DNA of 64,000 bases from BAIKAL-G1 sp943370385 (GTDB lineage: Bacteria; Cyanobacteriota; Cyanobacteriia; PCC-6307; Cyanobiaceae), in assembly GCA_943370385.1 (NCBI GenBank), contig CALRQT020000008.1, positions 89,332 to 153,331 of the forward strand. The letters are read 5' to 3'. Every line of letters starts with the position of its first letter. Within the stretch, counting starts at the first letter, position 1. The position numbers were made by a program, and so were the translations under genes. Below the pieces are notes generated by a model. That model saw only the letters and a program-made list of their open reading frames with translations, was not told the DNA's origin and ran no database searches. Shown here in pieces: positions 17,096 through 26,304 of this stretch.

Positions 17096-17148
17096 AACGG
17101 GCCGGGGGCTGACAGCTTTGGAGCCGGGTTCAGGGAGCCGCCAGCGCC

Positions 17149-18333
17149 CTAACCCCGAGTCCCTGGAGCCAGGTCCCGATCCTCCCCCTCCTCCCCATCG
17201 CGATCAGGGGAGGAGTCGTCACCCTGGGGCCCATCCCCCTGCCGTTGCCGCTTGCGCGACAGTTGGCGCAAGCGCGGATCGAGGCGGGGCTCCGAGCGGC
17301 CACCGCGCTGTTTAAGGCCGGGTTCGGCGGGCCGGGATTTGGCGGCCGCCTCCTGGGCCAGCACCTGGTCCAAGCACTGCAAATAATGGGGATAGCGGGG
17401 CCAGTCGCTGCCAACGGCGCAGCCCGGATCGCCCTGGTGCAGGCAATTGGTGAAGCGGCAACCGCCCGCGCCCAGGCGCCCCCGCACCTCGGGGAACAAC
17501 CCCACCAGCGCACCAGGGTCCAGCGGTACGTCAGGCCGGTTGAAGCCGGGGGTGTCGGCGAGGAGGCCACCGGCGCCAATGGCAAACAACTCCACATGGC
17601 GGGTGGTGTGGCGACCCCGCTGCAGGCGCCCCGACACGGCCCCCACCCGCAGGGCCAGATCCGGCACCAGGGCATTCAGCAGGCTGCTCTTGCCCACCCC
17701 GGAGGGGCCACAGAGCACGGCAATCCCCGGCTGCGCCAAGTGGTGGCGCAGGGGCTCGATGCCGGCGCCCGTTTGGGCAGACACCAGCCAGGGTTCATAG
17801 CCCCAGGCCGCCAGACGCTGGCGCCACTCCTGCAGGACCTGGGGCGCCAGTAGATCGGCCTTGGTGAGCACCAGATCCACCTGGACCCCGGTGGCTTCGG
17901 CCGTGAGCAGGAAGCGGGTGAGCTGGATCGGATCGAGGTCGGGCTGCACCAGGGCCATCACCACCACCACCCGGTTGCAGTTGGCCACCGCCGGCCGGGC
18001 CAGCAGGCTGGAGCGGGGCGCCACCGCCGCCACGGCGCCGCGGCGGGAGCTCCAGTCGACCCCCTCCACCGTGACCCGGTCACCCACGCAGATCTGTTGG
18101 CCGGTCTTGCCCAGGCGGGTTCGGCGCACACACAGCAACTGGTCCACCCCTCCCGGGCCAGCGGCCTCCAGGGCCACCCGGCAGAAATTGGCCTCCAGGG
18201 CCACCACCAGTCCGCCCACAGAAAGGCCGGCAAGGGAGGGATCAGGGCCGGTCTCAGGCGCCCGTTGAGCGCTGGACAGACCTGGGTTGCCGAGGCGGGA
18301 GCCTTCGCCCGGATCCGGCGCCTCAGCCCCCAT
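17149..18333 (-). CDS. rsgA: Ribosome small-subunit-dependent GTPase A
   Basis: RsgA (YjeQ/EngC) tests late 30S subunit maturation using GTP. The 394-aa product has an N-terminal OB-like part and a circularly permuted GTPase, seen as G4 TKAD before G1 GPSGVGKSSLLN and G3 DTPGF. The C-terminal zinc knuckle reads CRFTNCLHQGDPGC. A basic, low-complexity tail of about 50 residues (LSRKRQRQGD onward) follows. The ATG overlaps the end of tusA by 11 bp. N-terminal 35 residues are poorly conserved in character, so a later start is possible. Confidence 0.92.
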   Translation of the reverse strand: MGAEAPDPGEGSRLGNPGLSSAQRAPETGPDPSLAGLSVGGLVVALEANFCRVALEAAGPGGVDQLLCVRRTRLGKTGQQICVGDRVTVEGVDWSSRRGAVAAVAPRSSLLARPAVANCNRVVVVMALVQPDLDPIQLTRFLLTAEATGVQVDLVLTKADLLAPQVLQEWRQRLAAWGYEPWLVSAQTGAGIEPLRHHLAQPGIAVLCGPSGVGKSSLLNALVPDLALRVGAVSGRLQRGRHTTRHVELFAIGAGGLLADTPGFNRPDVPLDPGALVGLFPEVRGRLGAGGCRFTNCLHQGDPGCAVGSDWPRYPHYLQCLDQVLAQEAAAKSRPAEPGLKQRGGRSEPRLDPRLRQLSRKRQRQGDGPQGDDSSPDRDGEEGEDRDLAPGTRG

Positions 18334-18595
18334 GGCGGCAGATCAGCAGGCGCACGGCTCCGTCGGCTAGGAGCGTGATCTGCACCTGGTGTCCGGCCTG
18401 GCGCAGGCCATCACCGACTAGGCGCTCGGGCTCGCCCGCATCCAGGTCCACTTGGAGCCAGGCCCCGGGGTCGATGGTTTCCAAGGCCAGGCGGGTACGG
18501 ATGAAGTTCACCGGACAGGCCGTGCCGCGCAGATCCAGGCTCAGGCTGGGCACCCGTTGGTCCAGCTCCTGGGGAGCCTCGGCGCCCGTCCCCAT
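18323..18595 (-). CDS. TusA-family sulfur carrier protein
   Basis: This 90-aa protein has the TusA/SirA fold pattern: LDLRGTACPVNFIRTRLALE, then an acidic loop, and a C-terminal strand. The Cys of ACPVN is the persulfide-carrying position. The usual CPxP motif reads CPxN, so the second Pro is replaced; similar CPLN forms occur in cyanobacteria as I recall. The ATG at 18595 is preferred over 18682, whose extension would run back into dnaJ. It is placed between dnaJ and rsgA in a probable operon. Donor and acceptor are unknown. Confidence 0.8.
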   Translation of the reverse strand: MGTGAEAPQELDQRVPSLSLDLRGTACPVNFIRTRLALETIDPGAWLQVDLDAGEPERLVGDGLRQAGHQVQITLLADGAVRLLICRHGG

Positions 18596-18620
18596 AGCCC
18601 TGTCACCGCCCTGGGACGGA

Positions 18621-19748
18621 TTAACCACCAAACAGGCCGCCGAACAGGCCGCTCTTATGGGGATGCTTGTGGCCCTTGGCACTGTGGTGGCCGGCCAGTT
18701 CCTCCAGCAAGTTGCGCTCCTCGCCGTTGAGCTTGGTGGGCAGCTGCACCTTGATGCTGATCAGGTGGTTGCCACGGGCAACGGGGTTGCCGAGTTTGGG
18801 CACCCCCTTGCCGGTGAGGTTCAGCACCGCCCCGGGCTGGGTGCCGGCCGGCAGGTCTAGGGCCTGGGCTCCGTCCACGGTCTCCACCTCGATCTTGTCG
18901 CCCAGGATCGCCTGCAGGTAATTGACCGTGACCTCGGAGTGGATCGTGATCCCGTCACGCCGCAGCTGGGGATGGGGCTGGACCGTGAGAAACACATACA
19001 AATCCCCAGCCGGGCCGCCCCGCTGGCCGGCGTTGCCCTCATTCGACACGCGCAGGCGGGTGCCGGTGTCGACCCCGGCGGGGATGTTGATGCGCAGCTT
19101 CTTGCGCACCTGTTGCAGCCCCTGCCCGCCACAGGCGTTGCAGGGATCGGCGATCACTTCGCCCGTGCCTTCGCAGGTGGGGCAGGGGGCCACCTGGGTG
19201 AAGCTGCCAAAGGGGGTGCGGGTGGCGCGGCGCACCTGGCCGGCGCCGGAGCAGGTACCGCAGGTGGTGGGGCCGCTGCCGGCCTTGGCGCCGGAGCCCT
19301 TGCAGGTGGTGCAGGTTTCCAGGTGCCGGATCTGAACCTCCTTCTCCTGGCCGGCGATCGCCTCGCTGAAGCTGATGGTCAGGTCGAAGCGCAGGTCATC
19401 GCCCTGGCGGGGGCCGCGGCGGCGGGCACCGCCGCCGCCCTGGGCGGCGCCGCCGCCGAAGCCGCTGAAGAAGGTCTCAAACAGGTCGGCAAAACCGCCC
19501 ATATCGCCCATGTCGGGCATGCCGCCGCCACCACCCAGGCCGGCCTCGCCGAACTGGTCGTAGCGGCTGCGGGTCTGGGGATCGCTCAGCACCCCGTAGG
19601 CGCGGCCAATCTCCTTGAACTTGTCCTCAGCCCCAGGATCCTTGTTGACATCGGGGTGGTATTGCCGGGCCATGCGGCGATAGGCCCGCTTGAGGGTCTC
19701 GGGGTCCGCATCCCGGCTGACCCCCAAGAGGTCGTAGTAATCCGCCAT
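18621..19748 (-). CDS. dnaJ: Chaperone DnaJ (type I Hsp40)
   Basis: DnaJ delivers unfolded clients to DnaK and stimulates its ATPase. The 375-aa product has a J domain with HPD at 31-33, a Gly-rich region (about 72-110), and four zinc repeats CTTCKGSG, CGTCSGAG, CPTCEGTG and CNACGGQG, then the C-terminal substrate domains. The tail is His/Gly-rich (HHSAKGHKHPHKSGLFGG), unusual but harmless. It follows grpE by 41 bp on the same strand. Confidence 0.95.
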   Translation of the reverse strand: MADYYDLLGVSRDADPETLKRAYRRMARQYHPDVNKDPGAEDKFKEIGRAYGVLSDPQTRSRYDQFGEAGLGGGGGMPDMGDMGGFADLFETFFSGFGGGAAQGGGGARRRGPRQGDDLRFDLTISFSEAIAGQEKEVQIRHLETCTTCKGSGAKAGSGPTTCGTCSGAGQVRRATRTPFGSFTQVAPCPTCEGTGEVIADPCNACGGQGLQQVRKKLRINIPAGVDTGTRLRVSNEGNAGQRGGPAGDLYVFLTVQPHPQLRRDGITIHSEVTVNYLQAILGDKIEVETVDGAQALDLPAGTQPGAVLNLTGKGVPKLGNPVARGNHLISIKVQLPTKLNGEERNLLEELAGHHSAKGHKHPHKSGLFGGLFGG

Positions 19749-19789
19749 CGCTCAGCTCTATTAGTGGAACCCTAAAACCGTGAACTGGC

Positions 19790-20485
19790 TCAATCGCCTT
19801 CGCTGGGGCCGGCCGGGGCCGGAGCCGAGGGACCTGGTCCCATGGACACCTTGACGAGGGCGTGGCGGAGCACCCGGCCATCGAGGTGATACCCCCGTTG
19901 CAGTTCGGCAATCACCACATCCTCAGGATGCTCCTCGCTGGGCTCGCGCAACACGGCCTCGTGCAGGCTGGGATCGAAGGGTTCGCCCTCCACCCGCATC
20001 GGCGACACCCCCAGCTGCTTGAACACCTCAACCAGCTGCTTGTAGAGCCCCTGGTAGCTGCGGTGCAAGCCCTGGGCTTCCTCGTGCTGGGGATCAAGCT
20101 GCTGGCGGGCCCGCTCGAAGTTGTCCACCACCGGCAGGATCTCGCTGAGGGTGGAGCAGGTGATCTGCAGGCGTTGGTCCTGCTGGTCGCGGGACTGGCG
20201 CTTGCGGAAGTTGTCGAAATCGGCGGCAATCCGCATGGACTGGGAGCGCAGGCTCTCGTACTCGCTGCGCAGGGCCGCAAGTTCCGCCTCCAACTGCTCC
20301 TCCCTGGAGCCTGAAACAGCCCCTATCTCGTTGGCCCCATCGCCCTCGCTGCCCGAAGCGGAATTGGCCTCCAGGACCGGACCTTCGGCCCCAACCCCAG
20401 GAGCCTGGTCAGAAGGATGGTCGACCGGCGCGGCGCTAACGGCCTCGGCTGCGGAGTCGTGGGGATGGTTGGCGTCGCCGCTCAT
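19790..20485 (-). CDS. grpE: Nucleotide exchange factor GrpE
   Basis: GrpE releases ADP from DnaK. The 231-aa product has an acidic, disordered N-terminus (about 1-60), a long helix (EEQLEAELAALRSEYESLRS) and the GrpE core with ADFDNFRKRQ and ILPVVDNFERA, ending in VLRHALVKVSMGPG. The ATG at 20485 begins the acidic region; the frame is open further but without family character. No CIRCE element was found upstream. It diverges from pilB, the start codons 106 bp apart. Confidence 0.94.
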   Translation of the reverse strand: MSGDANHPHDSAAEAVSAAPVDHPSDQAPGVGAEGPVLEANSASGSEGDGANEIGAVSGSREEQLEAELAALRSEYESLRSQSMRIAADFDNFRKRQSRDQQDQRLQITCSTLSEILPVVDNFERARQQLDPQHEEAQGLHRSYQGLYKQLVEVFKQLGVSPMRVEGEPFDPSLHEAVLREPSEEHPEDVVIAELQRGYHLDGRVLRHALVKVSMGPGPSAPAPAGPSEGD

Positions 20486-20591
20486 GCTGACTGAAGCGAG
20501 GATCTGACCTAGACATGTTGGATTCTCACGGGCGCTACCCACAAGCGGGGGAAGCCCGCACCTCTCCAGGTCTGCCGGCCCCCCCCAAGCC

Positions 20592-22400
20592 ATGACCCTG
20601 ACTCCTTCGCGGCCCGTCCCTGTGGCCACCGATCCCCTGCAGCAGAGGCTGGAAGTGGAGCTGCTGCTGGGGGAACGGTTGCTGACTGCGGCCGAACTGG
20701 GCGAGGCCGGACCGATCCGTTGGAGCTGGAACCCCTCGCTCAGCCAGGAGCAATGCGAGGAGTTCACCTGCCTGCCGGTGCGTCAGTACGACGGCTTGCT
20801 GGTGGTCGCGATCCCCACCACCCTCGAACGGGTGGAGCGGGACCGGCTCCAGGAGATCGCCCTTAGCCAAGGACTAAGGATGGAACTGCGTTTGGCGATG
20901 AAGACGGATATCGAAGCGATTCTGGAAGAAACCCGCTCAAGCAGCGCTGAAGAGGAATCCTTCAAGGTTGATTCCAGCGATAGCAGCACCAGCAATGAGC
21001 CCTTTTCCTTGCTGGACAACCTCAACCAGGTAGCCAGTCTTGAAGCTGCTCCTGAGGAGGACAATTTCCTCAACATGGACCTGGAAACGACCAATTCCTC
21101 GCCCATCATCAACCTGGTAGACAAAATTTTAATTCAAGCCCTAAGCAGTGGCACCAGCGATATCCACATTGAGCCCCAAGAGGATGGCCTGGTGATTCGA
21201 TTGCGCCACGATGGCGTGCTCGAGCAACTCGCCGTATTGCCGAAAAATATCATCCCAGCGATCACTTCTAGATTAAAAATCATGGCGGATCTTGATATTG
21301 CTGAACGACGACTACCCCAAGATGGTCGCATTCGCCGGATGTTCCGCGGCCGCGTCTTCGATCTACGCGTAAGCACCCTGCCGACCCGTTATGGTGAAAA
21401 AGTCTGCCTGCGGCTGCTCGATAGCGGTTCGACCAAACTCGGACTCGACAAACTGATCAGCAATCAAGAAGCCCTGGCCATGGTGAGGGATATGGGATCG
21501 AAGCCCTACGGCATGATTCTGGTAACTGGCCCGACGGGCTCGGGTAAATCCACAACCCTCTATTCACTCCTATCGGAACGCAATAGTCCGGCTATCAACA
21601 TATCAACCGTTGAAGATCCTATTGAATACAGCCTCAAGGGGATCTCCCAAACCCAGGTGAATCGCGAAAAGGGCTACGACTTTGCCCGGGCCCTACGGGC
21701 GTTCATGCGCCAAGATCCCGATGTGCTGCTGGTGGGTGAAACTAGGGATCTAGAAACGGCCAAAACAGCTGTGGAAGCAGCCCTTACCGGACACCTGGTA
21801 TTAACCACCTTGCACGCTAATGACGCTCCCAGTGCCATTGCCCGACTGGCGGAAATGGGAGTGGAACCGTTCCTGGTCAGCGCCTCCCTGATTGGCATCG
21901 TTTCACAACGCCTGGTCAGACGCGTTTGTCCAACCTGCCGGATTGCCTACCATCCGAGCGAACAGGAGCTAGCTCGCTTTGGCTTGCTTGCCAACAGCGA
22001 GGCAAATATCACCTTCTTCAAGTCGAAGCGGGCAACTGAGTCGCACGAGAAGCCTTGTGCTACCTGCAAAGGTCTTGGTTACAAGGGTCGGATTGGTGTT
22101 TACGAAGTTCTGCGTATCAATGATAGTTTGGCCTCTGCTATTTCCCTAGAAACAAGCACCGAGCAGATCCGCCGCCTGGCCCTGGAAAATGGCATGACAA
22201 CCCTATTGGGCTACGGACTCGACCTGGTGCGCAATGGTTACACAACCCTGGAAGAGATTGGCCGGATGATTCTTACCGATGCCGGACTTGAATCGGAACG
22301 CAAAGCCAAGGCCCTCCACACGATCACCTGTAAGGGCTGTGGCGCCGGCATGCAGGATGACTGGCTGGAATGCCCCTACTGCTTAACCCCAAGAAACTAG
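20592..22400 (+). CDS. pilB: Type IV pilus extension ATPase PilB (GspE family)
   Basis: PilB hydrolyses ATP at the inner membrane to drive pilin polymerisation. The 602-aa product has an N-terminal MshEN-like part, Walker A GPTGSGKS (313-320), the Asp box and Walker B around DPDVLLVGETRD (about 375-386), and the His box LTTLHAND. A zinc tetracysteine module begins at CPTC (446-449) and closes with CATC. A second ribbon, CKGC and CPYC, forms the last 20 residues and is not part of the usual PilB plan. pilT and pilC follow. Confidence 0.93.
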   Translation: MTLTPSRPVPVATDPLQQRLEVELLLGERLLTAAELGEAGPIRWSWNPSLSQEQCEEFTCLPVRQYDGLLVVAIPTTLERVERDRLQEIALSQGLRMELRLAMKTDIEAILEETRSSSAEEESFKVDSSDSSTSNEPFSLLDNLNQVASLEAAPEEDNFLNMDLETTNSSPIINLVDKILIQALSSGTSDIHIEPQEDGLVIRLRHDGVLEQLAVLPKNIIPAITSRLKIMADLDIAERRLPQDGRIRRMFRGRVFDLRVSTLPTRYGEKVCLRLLDSGSTKLGLDKLISNQEALAMVRDMGSKPYGMILVTGPTGSGKSTTLYSLLSERNSPAINISTVEDPIEYSLKGISQTQVNREKGYDFARALRAFMRQDPDVLLVGETRDLETAKTAVEAALTGHLVLTTLHANDAPSAIARLAEMGVEPFLVSASLIGIVSQRLVRRVCPTCRIAYHPSEQELARFGLLANSEANITFFKSKRATESHEKPCATCKGLGYKGRIGVYEVLRINDSLASAISLETSTEQIRRLALENGMTTLLGYGLDLVRNGYTTLEEIGRMILTDAGLESERKAKALHTITCKGCGAGMQDDWLECPYCLTPRN

Positions 22401-22527
22401 ATTGAAAATGGTCAGTCACCCGAAGGTCAAATGACAGTCGCATAAGTCCCAACGCTAGACTTTCAGGAAAACCCCCAATAAAACGGCCCAACGGGTTGCT
22501 TATTTATTAGATTTCCTTGATAATCGC

Positions 22528-22533
22528 TACTAT
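22528..22533 (+). promoter_or_regulatory. Possible -10 element before pilT
   Basis: TACTAT lies 20 bases before the pilT ATG in an AT-richer 150-bp gap after pilB. The GGGAG at 22541-22545 is a fair ribosome binding site. No clear -35 is present, so pilT could have its own promoter in addition to read-through from pilB. Confidence 0.3.
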
Positions 22534-22553
22534 CTTGACCGGGAGTCGGAACC

Positions 22554-23630
22554 ATGGAATTACTGATCGAAGACCTCATGACCCAATTGGTGGAGGGGGG
22601 TGGCAGTGACTTGCATCTCTCGGTCGGCCAGCCCCCCTACGGACGTTTCAATGGCAAGCTGACGCCGATGCGCGAAGAGAAGTTATCAGAACAGGACTGT
22701 AATCAATTAATTTTTTCCCTGGTCAACAACTCCCAACGCAAACAACTGGAGCAAACCTGGGAACTGGACTGCGCCTATGGACTAAAGGGAATCGCCCGTT
22801 TCCGCGTTAATGCCTACCGGCAGCGAGGCACCTATGCCGCTTGCCTGCGCGCCCTCAGTAACCATATTCCGACCACGGAAGATCTGGCCCTGCCAGCCGT
22901 TGTGGTGGAATCCTGCAGCAAACCGAGGGGTCTGATTCTGGTGACCGGCCCCACTGGCTCGGGGAAAACCACCACCTTGGCCTCCTTAATGAATCATATC
23001 AACCACAGCAGGGCCGAGCATATTCTTACCATCGAGGATCCCATTGAATTCACCTATGTCAATGATCTCAGCCTGATCCATCAGCGGCAAATCAACGAAG
23101 ACACCAGGAGTTTCAGCGCTGCCCTACGGGCGGCCCTGCGGGAAGACCCGGACGTCATCCTGATCGGTGAAATGCGCGATCTAGAAACCATCCAACTGGC
23201 AATCACAGCCGCCGAAACCGGCCACCTTGTCTTTGGCACCCTACACACCAGCTCAGCACCCCAGACCATCGACCGCATGCTCGATGTGTTCCCCGCTGAA
23301 CAAATGAATCAGATTCGCACCCAACTCAGTAGCAGCCTGGTGGGCATCTTCTCCCAAACACTTTGCCAGGCCCTGAATCCCTTACCCGGTCAGTACGCCA
23401 GGGTACTGGCCCAGGAAATCATGGTCAATACACCGGCCGTCGCCAATTTAATTCGTGAAGGCAAAACCGCCCAGCTCTATTCTCAGATGCAAACAGGTGG
23501 GCAGCTGGGCATGCAAACCCTTGAAAAAGCCCTAGCCAATCTGGTCAACGCAAAAATCATCAGCACCAAAGAAGCCCTGTCGAAAGCCAGCAAACCGGAG
23601 GAATTAAGCCGGATGCTTCAAGCCACTTAA
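22554..23630 (+). CDS. pilT: Type IV pilus retraction ATPase PilT
   Basis: PilT powers pilus retraction, twitching and DNA uptake. The 358-aa product has the PilT N-terminal PAS-like domain (GSDLHLSVGQPP), Walker A GPTGSGKT (132-139), the Asp box (VTIEDPIEFT-like: ILTIEDPIEF), Walker B DPDVILIGEMRD and the His box GTLHTSSA, then the C-terminal helices (AEQMNQIRTQLSSSL). Length fits canonical PilT (about 345-370 aa). Confidence 0.93.
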   Translation: MELLIEDLMTQLVEGGGSDLHLSVGQPPYGRFNGKLTPMREEKLSEQDCNQLIFSLVNNSQRKQLEQTWELDCAYGLKGIARFRVNAYRQRGTYAACLRALSNHIPTTEDLALPAVVVESCSKPRGLILVTGPTGSGKTTTLASLMNHINHSRAEHILTIEDPIEFTYVNDLSLIHQRQINEDTRSFSAALRAALREDPDVILIGEMRDLETIQLAITAAETGHLVFGTLHTSSAPQTIDRMLDVFPAEQMNQIRTQLSSSLVGIFSQTLCQALNPLPGQYARVLAQEIMVNTPAVANLIREGKTAQLYSQMQTGGQLGMQTLEKALANLVNAKIISTKEALSKASKPEELSRMLQAT

Positions 23631-23717
23631 GGCTGCGATCAAATCTGCGGCCTCAACCTCAAGAGCCCACCACCACCCTTAACGCTTTTCAACGCCTTAC
23701 CTGACTACCAAAGCGCC

Positions 23718-24971
23718 ATGCCTGTTTTCATCGCCAACTACACCACCCGCCAGGGCGAATCCAAGGAAGTGCGCATCACGGCAGCGAGCATGGCCCTCGC
23801 CAAGCGAGACCTACGGCGCTCCGGCAAAATTGCAACCTCGATTGTTCCCCAACCCACCAGCAGCAAACCACCCAAGGCAAAGACGCCCCGTCCAGACCTG
23901 GGCCAAAGCATCTCGAAGCGGCTGGAAAAACGCCCTGGGGTGCGGGATAAGGCCCTGTTCTCCAACAAAATGGCGGCCCTGATCGATGCCGGAGTGCCGA
24001 TCGTTCGCAGCCTGGAAATGTTGGCCAGCCAGCAGACCCAACCCCTGTTCAAACGAGCCCTCTCAGCCATCTGCATCGAAGTCAACCAAGGAACAACCCT
24101 TGGCAGTGCCATGCGGCGCTGGCCCATGGTTTTCGACCGACTGATGGTGTCAATGGTGGAAGCTGGTGAAGCCGGTGGTGTGCTCGATGAAACCTTGAGA
24201 CGGCTGGCCAAGCTACAAGAAGATGTCGCCAAACTACAAAACCAGATCAAGGGTGCCTTGGGCTATCCGATCGCAGTGTTGTTCATTGCCATTTTAGTTT
24301 TCTTCGGAATGACAATTTTCATTATTCCCCAATTCGCTGATATTTTTATAAGCCTTGGCGCCGAACTGCCCATCTTCACCCAGATGCTTGTTGATCTCAG
24401 CGGCTGGCTGTGTACGCCCTTATATTCGATCTCAGCTTTAGTAGTGATTGCAATAATAATCTTTCTTTTTTTCTGCTATTATACTACTCCAGCAGGTCGC
24501 ATGGGTGTAGATAAATTCTTCTTGAAGATTCCCCTCTTCGGCGACCTAATTCTCAAAAGCGCCACCGCCCAGTTTTGCCGAACCTATAGCGCCCTAAGCC
24601 GGGCCGGTGTGCCGATTCTGCAGGCTCTTGAAATCCTGAAACAAACCTCAGGCAATGCCGCCGTCCAGGAGGCTCTCGAAAAGGCCAGAAATGATGTGCA
24701 GGAAGGCATCAGCCTCAGCAAAAGCTTGCTGAGCAAACAAATCTTTCCGGACATGGCCCTGAGTATGTTAGCCATTGGCGAGGAGACTGGCGAAATGGAT
24801 GCCATGCTCTCCAAGGTAGCCGATTTTTACGAAGAAGAAGTTGCTCTGATTGTAAAAAATCTCACGGCCATGCTGGAACCTGCCATGATCGTGATAGTGG
24901 GTGGAATTGTGGGCGCAATTCTGGTGGCGATGTACCTACCGATGTTCAGTGTTTTTCAAAACATCAACTAG
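23718..24971 (+). CDS. pilC: Type IV pilus inner-membrane platform protein PilC
   Basis: PilC connects the pilus to the PilB/PilT motors. The 417-aa product has two T2SF domains (about 80-200 and 280-410), each starting with a helix of the type FSNKMAALIDAGVPIVRSLE / FCRTYSALSRAGVPILQALE. Three membrane spans are visible: AVLFIAILVFFGMTIFII, LVVIAIIIFLFFCYY and the C-terminal IVGGIVGAILVAMYLP. The N-terminal 60 residues are basic. It ends the pilB-pilT-pilC run and is convergent with the flavoprotein gene, 4 bp apart. Confidence 0.93.
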   Translation: MPVFIANYTTRQGESKEVRITAASMALAKRDLRRSGKIATSIVPQPTSSKPPKAKTPRPDLGQSISKRLEKRPGVRDKALFSNKMAALIDAGVPIVRSLEMLASQQTQPLFKRALSAICIEVNQGTTLGSAMRRWPMVFDRLMVSMVEAGEAGGVLDETLRRLAKLQEDVAKLQNQIKGALGYPIAVLFIAILVFFGMTIFIIPQFADIFISLGAELPIFTQMLVDLSGWLCTPLYSISALVVIAIIIFLFFCYYTTPAGRMGVDKFFLKIPLFGDLILKSATAQFCRTYSALSRAGVPILQALEILKQTSGNAAVQEALEKARNDVQEGISLSKSLLSKQIFPDMALSMLAIGEETGEMDAMLSKVADFYEEEVALIVKNLTAMLEPAMIVIVGGIVGAILVAMYLPMFSVFQNIN

Positions 24972-24975
24972 GCCA

Positions 24976-26298
24976 TCATCCTGCAGCTGCCCCAATCGCC
25001 CGTCCGGCCAGCCAGCCGGAGGTCCAACAATGTTGGAAATTGAAGCCGCCTGTTACCCCATCCACGTCCAGAAGTTCTCCCACCAGATACAAGCCTTCCT
25101 GCTTGCGACTGGCCATCGTGGCCAAGTTCAGCTCCTTGAGGGGCACCCCACCGGCGGTGACAAATTCCTCTCCAAACGGGCCGCGGCCGCTGACCTGATA
25201 GCGGCTGGCTCGGAGGGCCTGGATCAGGCGCTGTTGTTGCGGCCGAGTCAGATCAGCCCAGCGCTGCTGGGGATCGACGGCCTGCTGCTCCAGCAGCACC
25301 GTCCAAAGGCGCCGGGCCAACTCCGGCCAGGGCCGCCAGGCGCCGAGCTGTTTGCGGGCCTGGTCGAGGCGCAGGCTGGCAAACAGGGCCTCCAGATCCG
25401 CCTGGGAGCGGCCGCCACTCCAATCCACGCCCAGCTCGCAGCGGTAGGCCACCGCCTTGAGACTGCGGGCCGCAAAGGCCGTGAGGCGTAACACCGCCGG
25501 GCCACTCAAACCCCGGTGGGTGAACAGCACCGGGCCGGACTGGCGAAACCGGCCCTCCGCCAACTCAAGAGTCAACCCCACCGGATCCATCACCAGGCCT
25601 GCCAGCTCGCCCATCCCCGCCCCAGCCAGGGCCAGGGTGAACAGGGAAGGCAGCGGCGGCACCAACCCATGGCCCAGGTCTGCCGCCAGGCGCCGGCCAC
25701 TGGGGTGGCTGCCGGTGGCGAGCACCAAGTGGCGGGTCTCCAGCCGTTCCAGCACCCCTCCCCCAGCCCGCAGGGCCAGCCGGAAGCCCCCCGCCGGCAG
25801 GGGCTCGGCCGCCTGCAGGGCCACGGCCGTGCGCAGGGTCACCCCCGCGGCCAAGGCAGCGTTGCGCAGGCTGGCCGCCACCGAACTGGCGCGATTGCTG
25901 CTGGGAAAGAGGCGGCCGTCGTCTTCTTCCACCAGGGAGAGGCCCCGCTCGGCAAACCAGGCCACCGTGTCGCCGGGAGCAAAACGGCTGAAGGGCCCCA
26001 GCAAGGCCTTCCCTCCCCGCGGGTAATGGCCCACCAGGCTGCGCGGGTCCCAGCAGGCATGGGTGACATTGCAGCGGCCGCCGCCGCTGATCAACACCTT
26101 GCCCAGGGGCGTGGGGGTGGATTCGAGCAGCAACACCTGCCGCACGCCCGCCTCCGCAGCCGTGATCGCCGCCATGAAGCCGGCCGGTCCGCCACCGGCC
26201 ACCACCAGGTCCCAGGCCCGTAGGCCGGATGACTCGGCTACGGGCTCGGGTTCGAGCTCCGGCTGGGCGTCGGTCTGGGGCAAGGCAGGGGGCAGCAT
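24976..26298 (-). CDS. HI0933-like FAD-dependent oxidoreductase (BaiN/RdsA family)
   Basis: This 440-aa flavoprotein has the FAD-binding GGGPAG (35-40), the family signature LISGGGRCNVTHAC soon after, and a C-terminal FAD segment (LYLVGELLDVDGVTGGFNFQ). These define the HI0933 (YhiN) group, whose members include BaiN; the physiological substrate is usually unknown. The ATG at 26298 was chosen because the preceding frame is antisense to dus and lacks family character. It and dus diverge with only 6 bp between start codons. Confidence 0.85.
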   Translation of the reverse strand: MLPPALPQTDAQPELEPEPVAESSGLRAWDLVVAGGGPAGFMAAITAAEAGVRQVLLLESTPTPLGKVLISGGGRCNVTHACWDPRSLVGHYPRGGKALLGPFSRFAPGDTVAWFAERGLSLVEEDDGRLFPSSNRASSVAASLRNAALAAGVTLRTAVALQAAEPLPAGGFRLALRAGGGVLERLETRHLVLATGSHPSGRRLAADLGHGLVPPLPSLFTLALAGAGMGELAGLVMDPVGLTLELAEGRFRQSGPVLFTHRGLSGPAVLRLTAFAARSLKAVAYRCELGVDWSGGRSQADLEALFASLRLDQARKQLGAWRPWPELARRLWTVLLEQQAVDPQQRWADLTRPQQQRLIQALRASRYQVSGRGPFGEEFVTAGGVPLKELNLATMASRKQEGLYLVGELLDVDGVTGGFNFQHCWTSGWLAGRAIGAAAG

Positions 26299-26304
26299 GG
26301 GGAG

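Noticed and set aside
18939..19775. 278-aa Gly/Ala-rich open frame on the plus strand
   Set aside because: It is antisense to dnaJ, which is unambiguous from its J domain and zinc repeats.
20486..20591. CIRCE/HrcA operator before grpE
   Set aside because: No TTAGCACTC-N9-GAGTGCTAA-like inverted repeat could be found.
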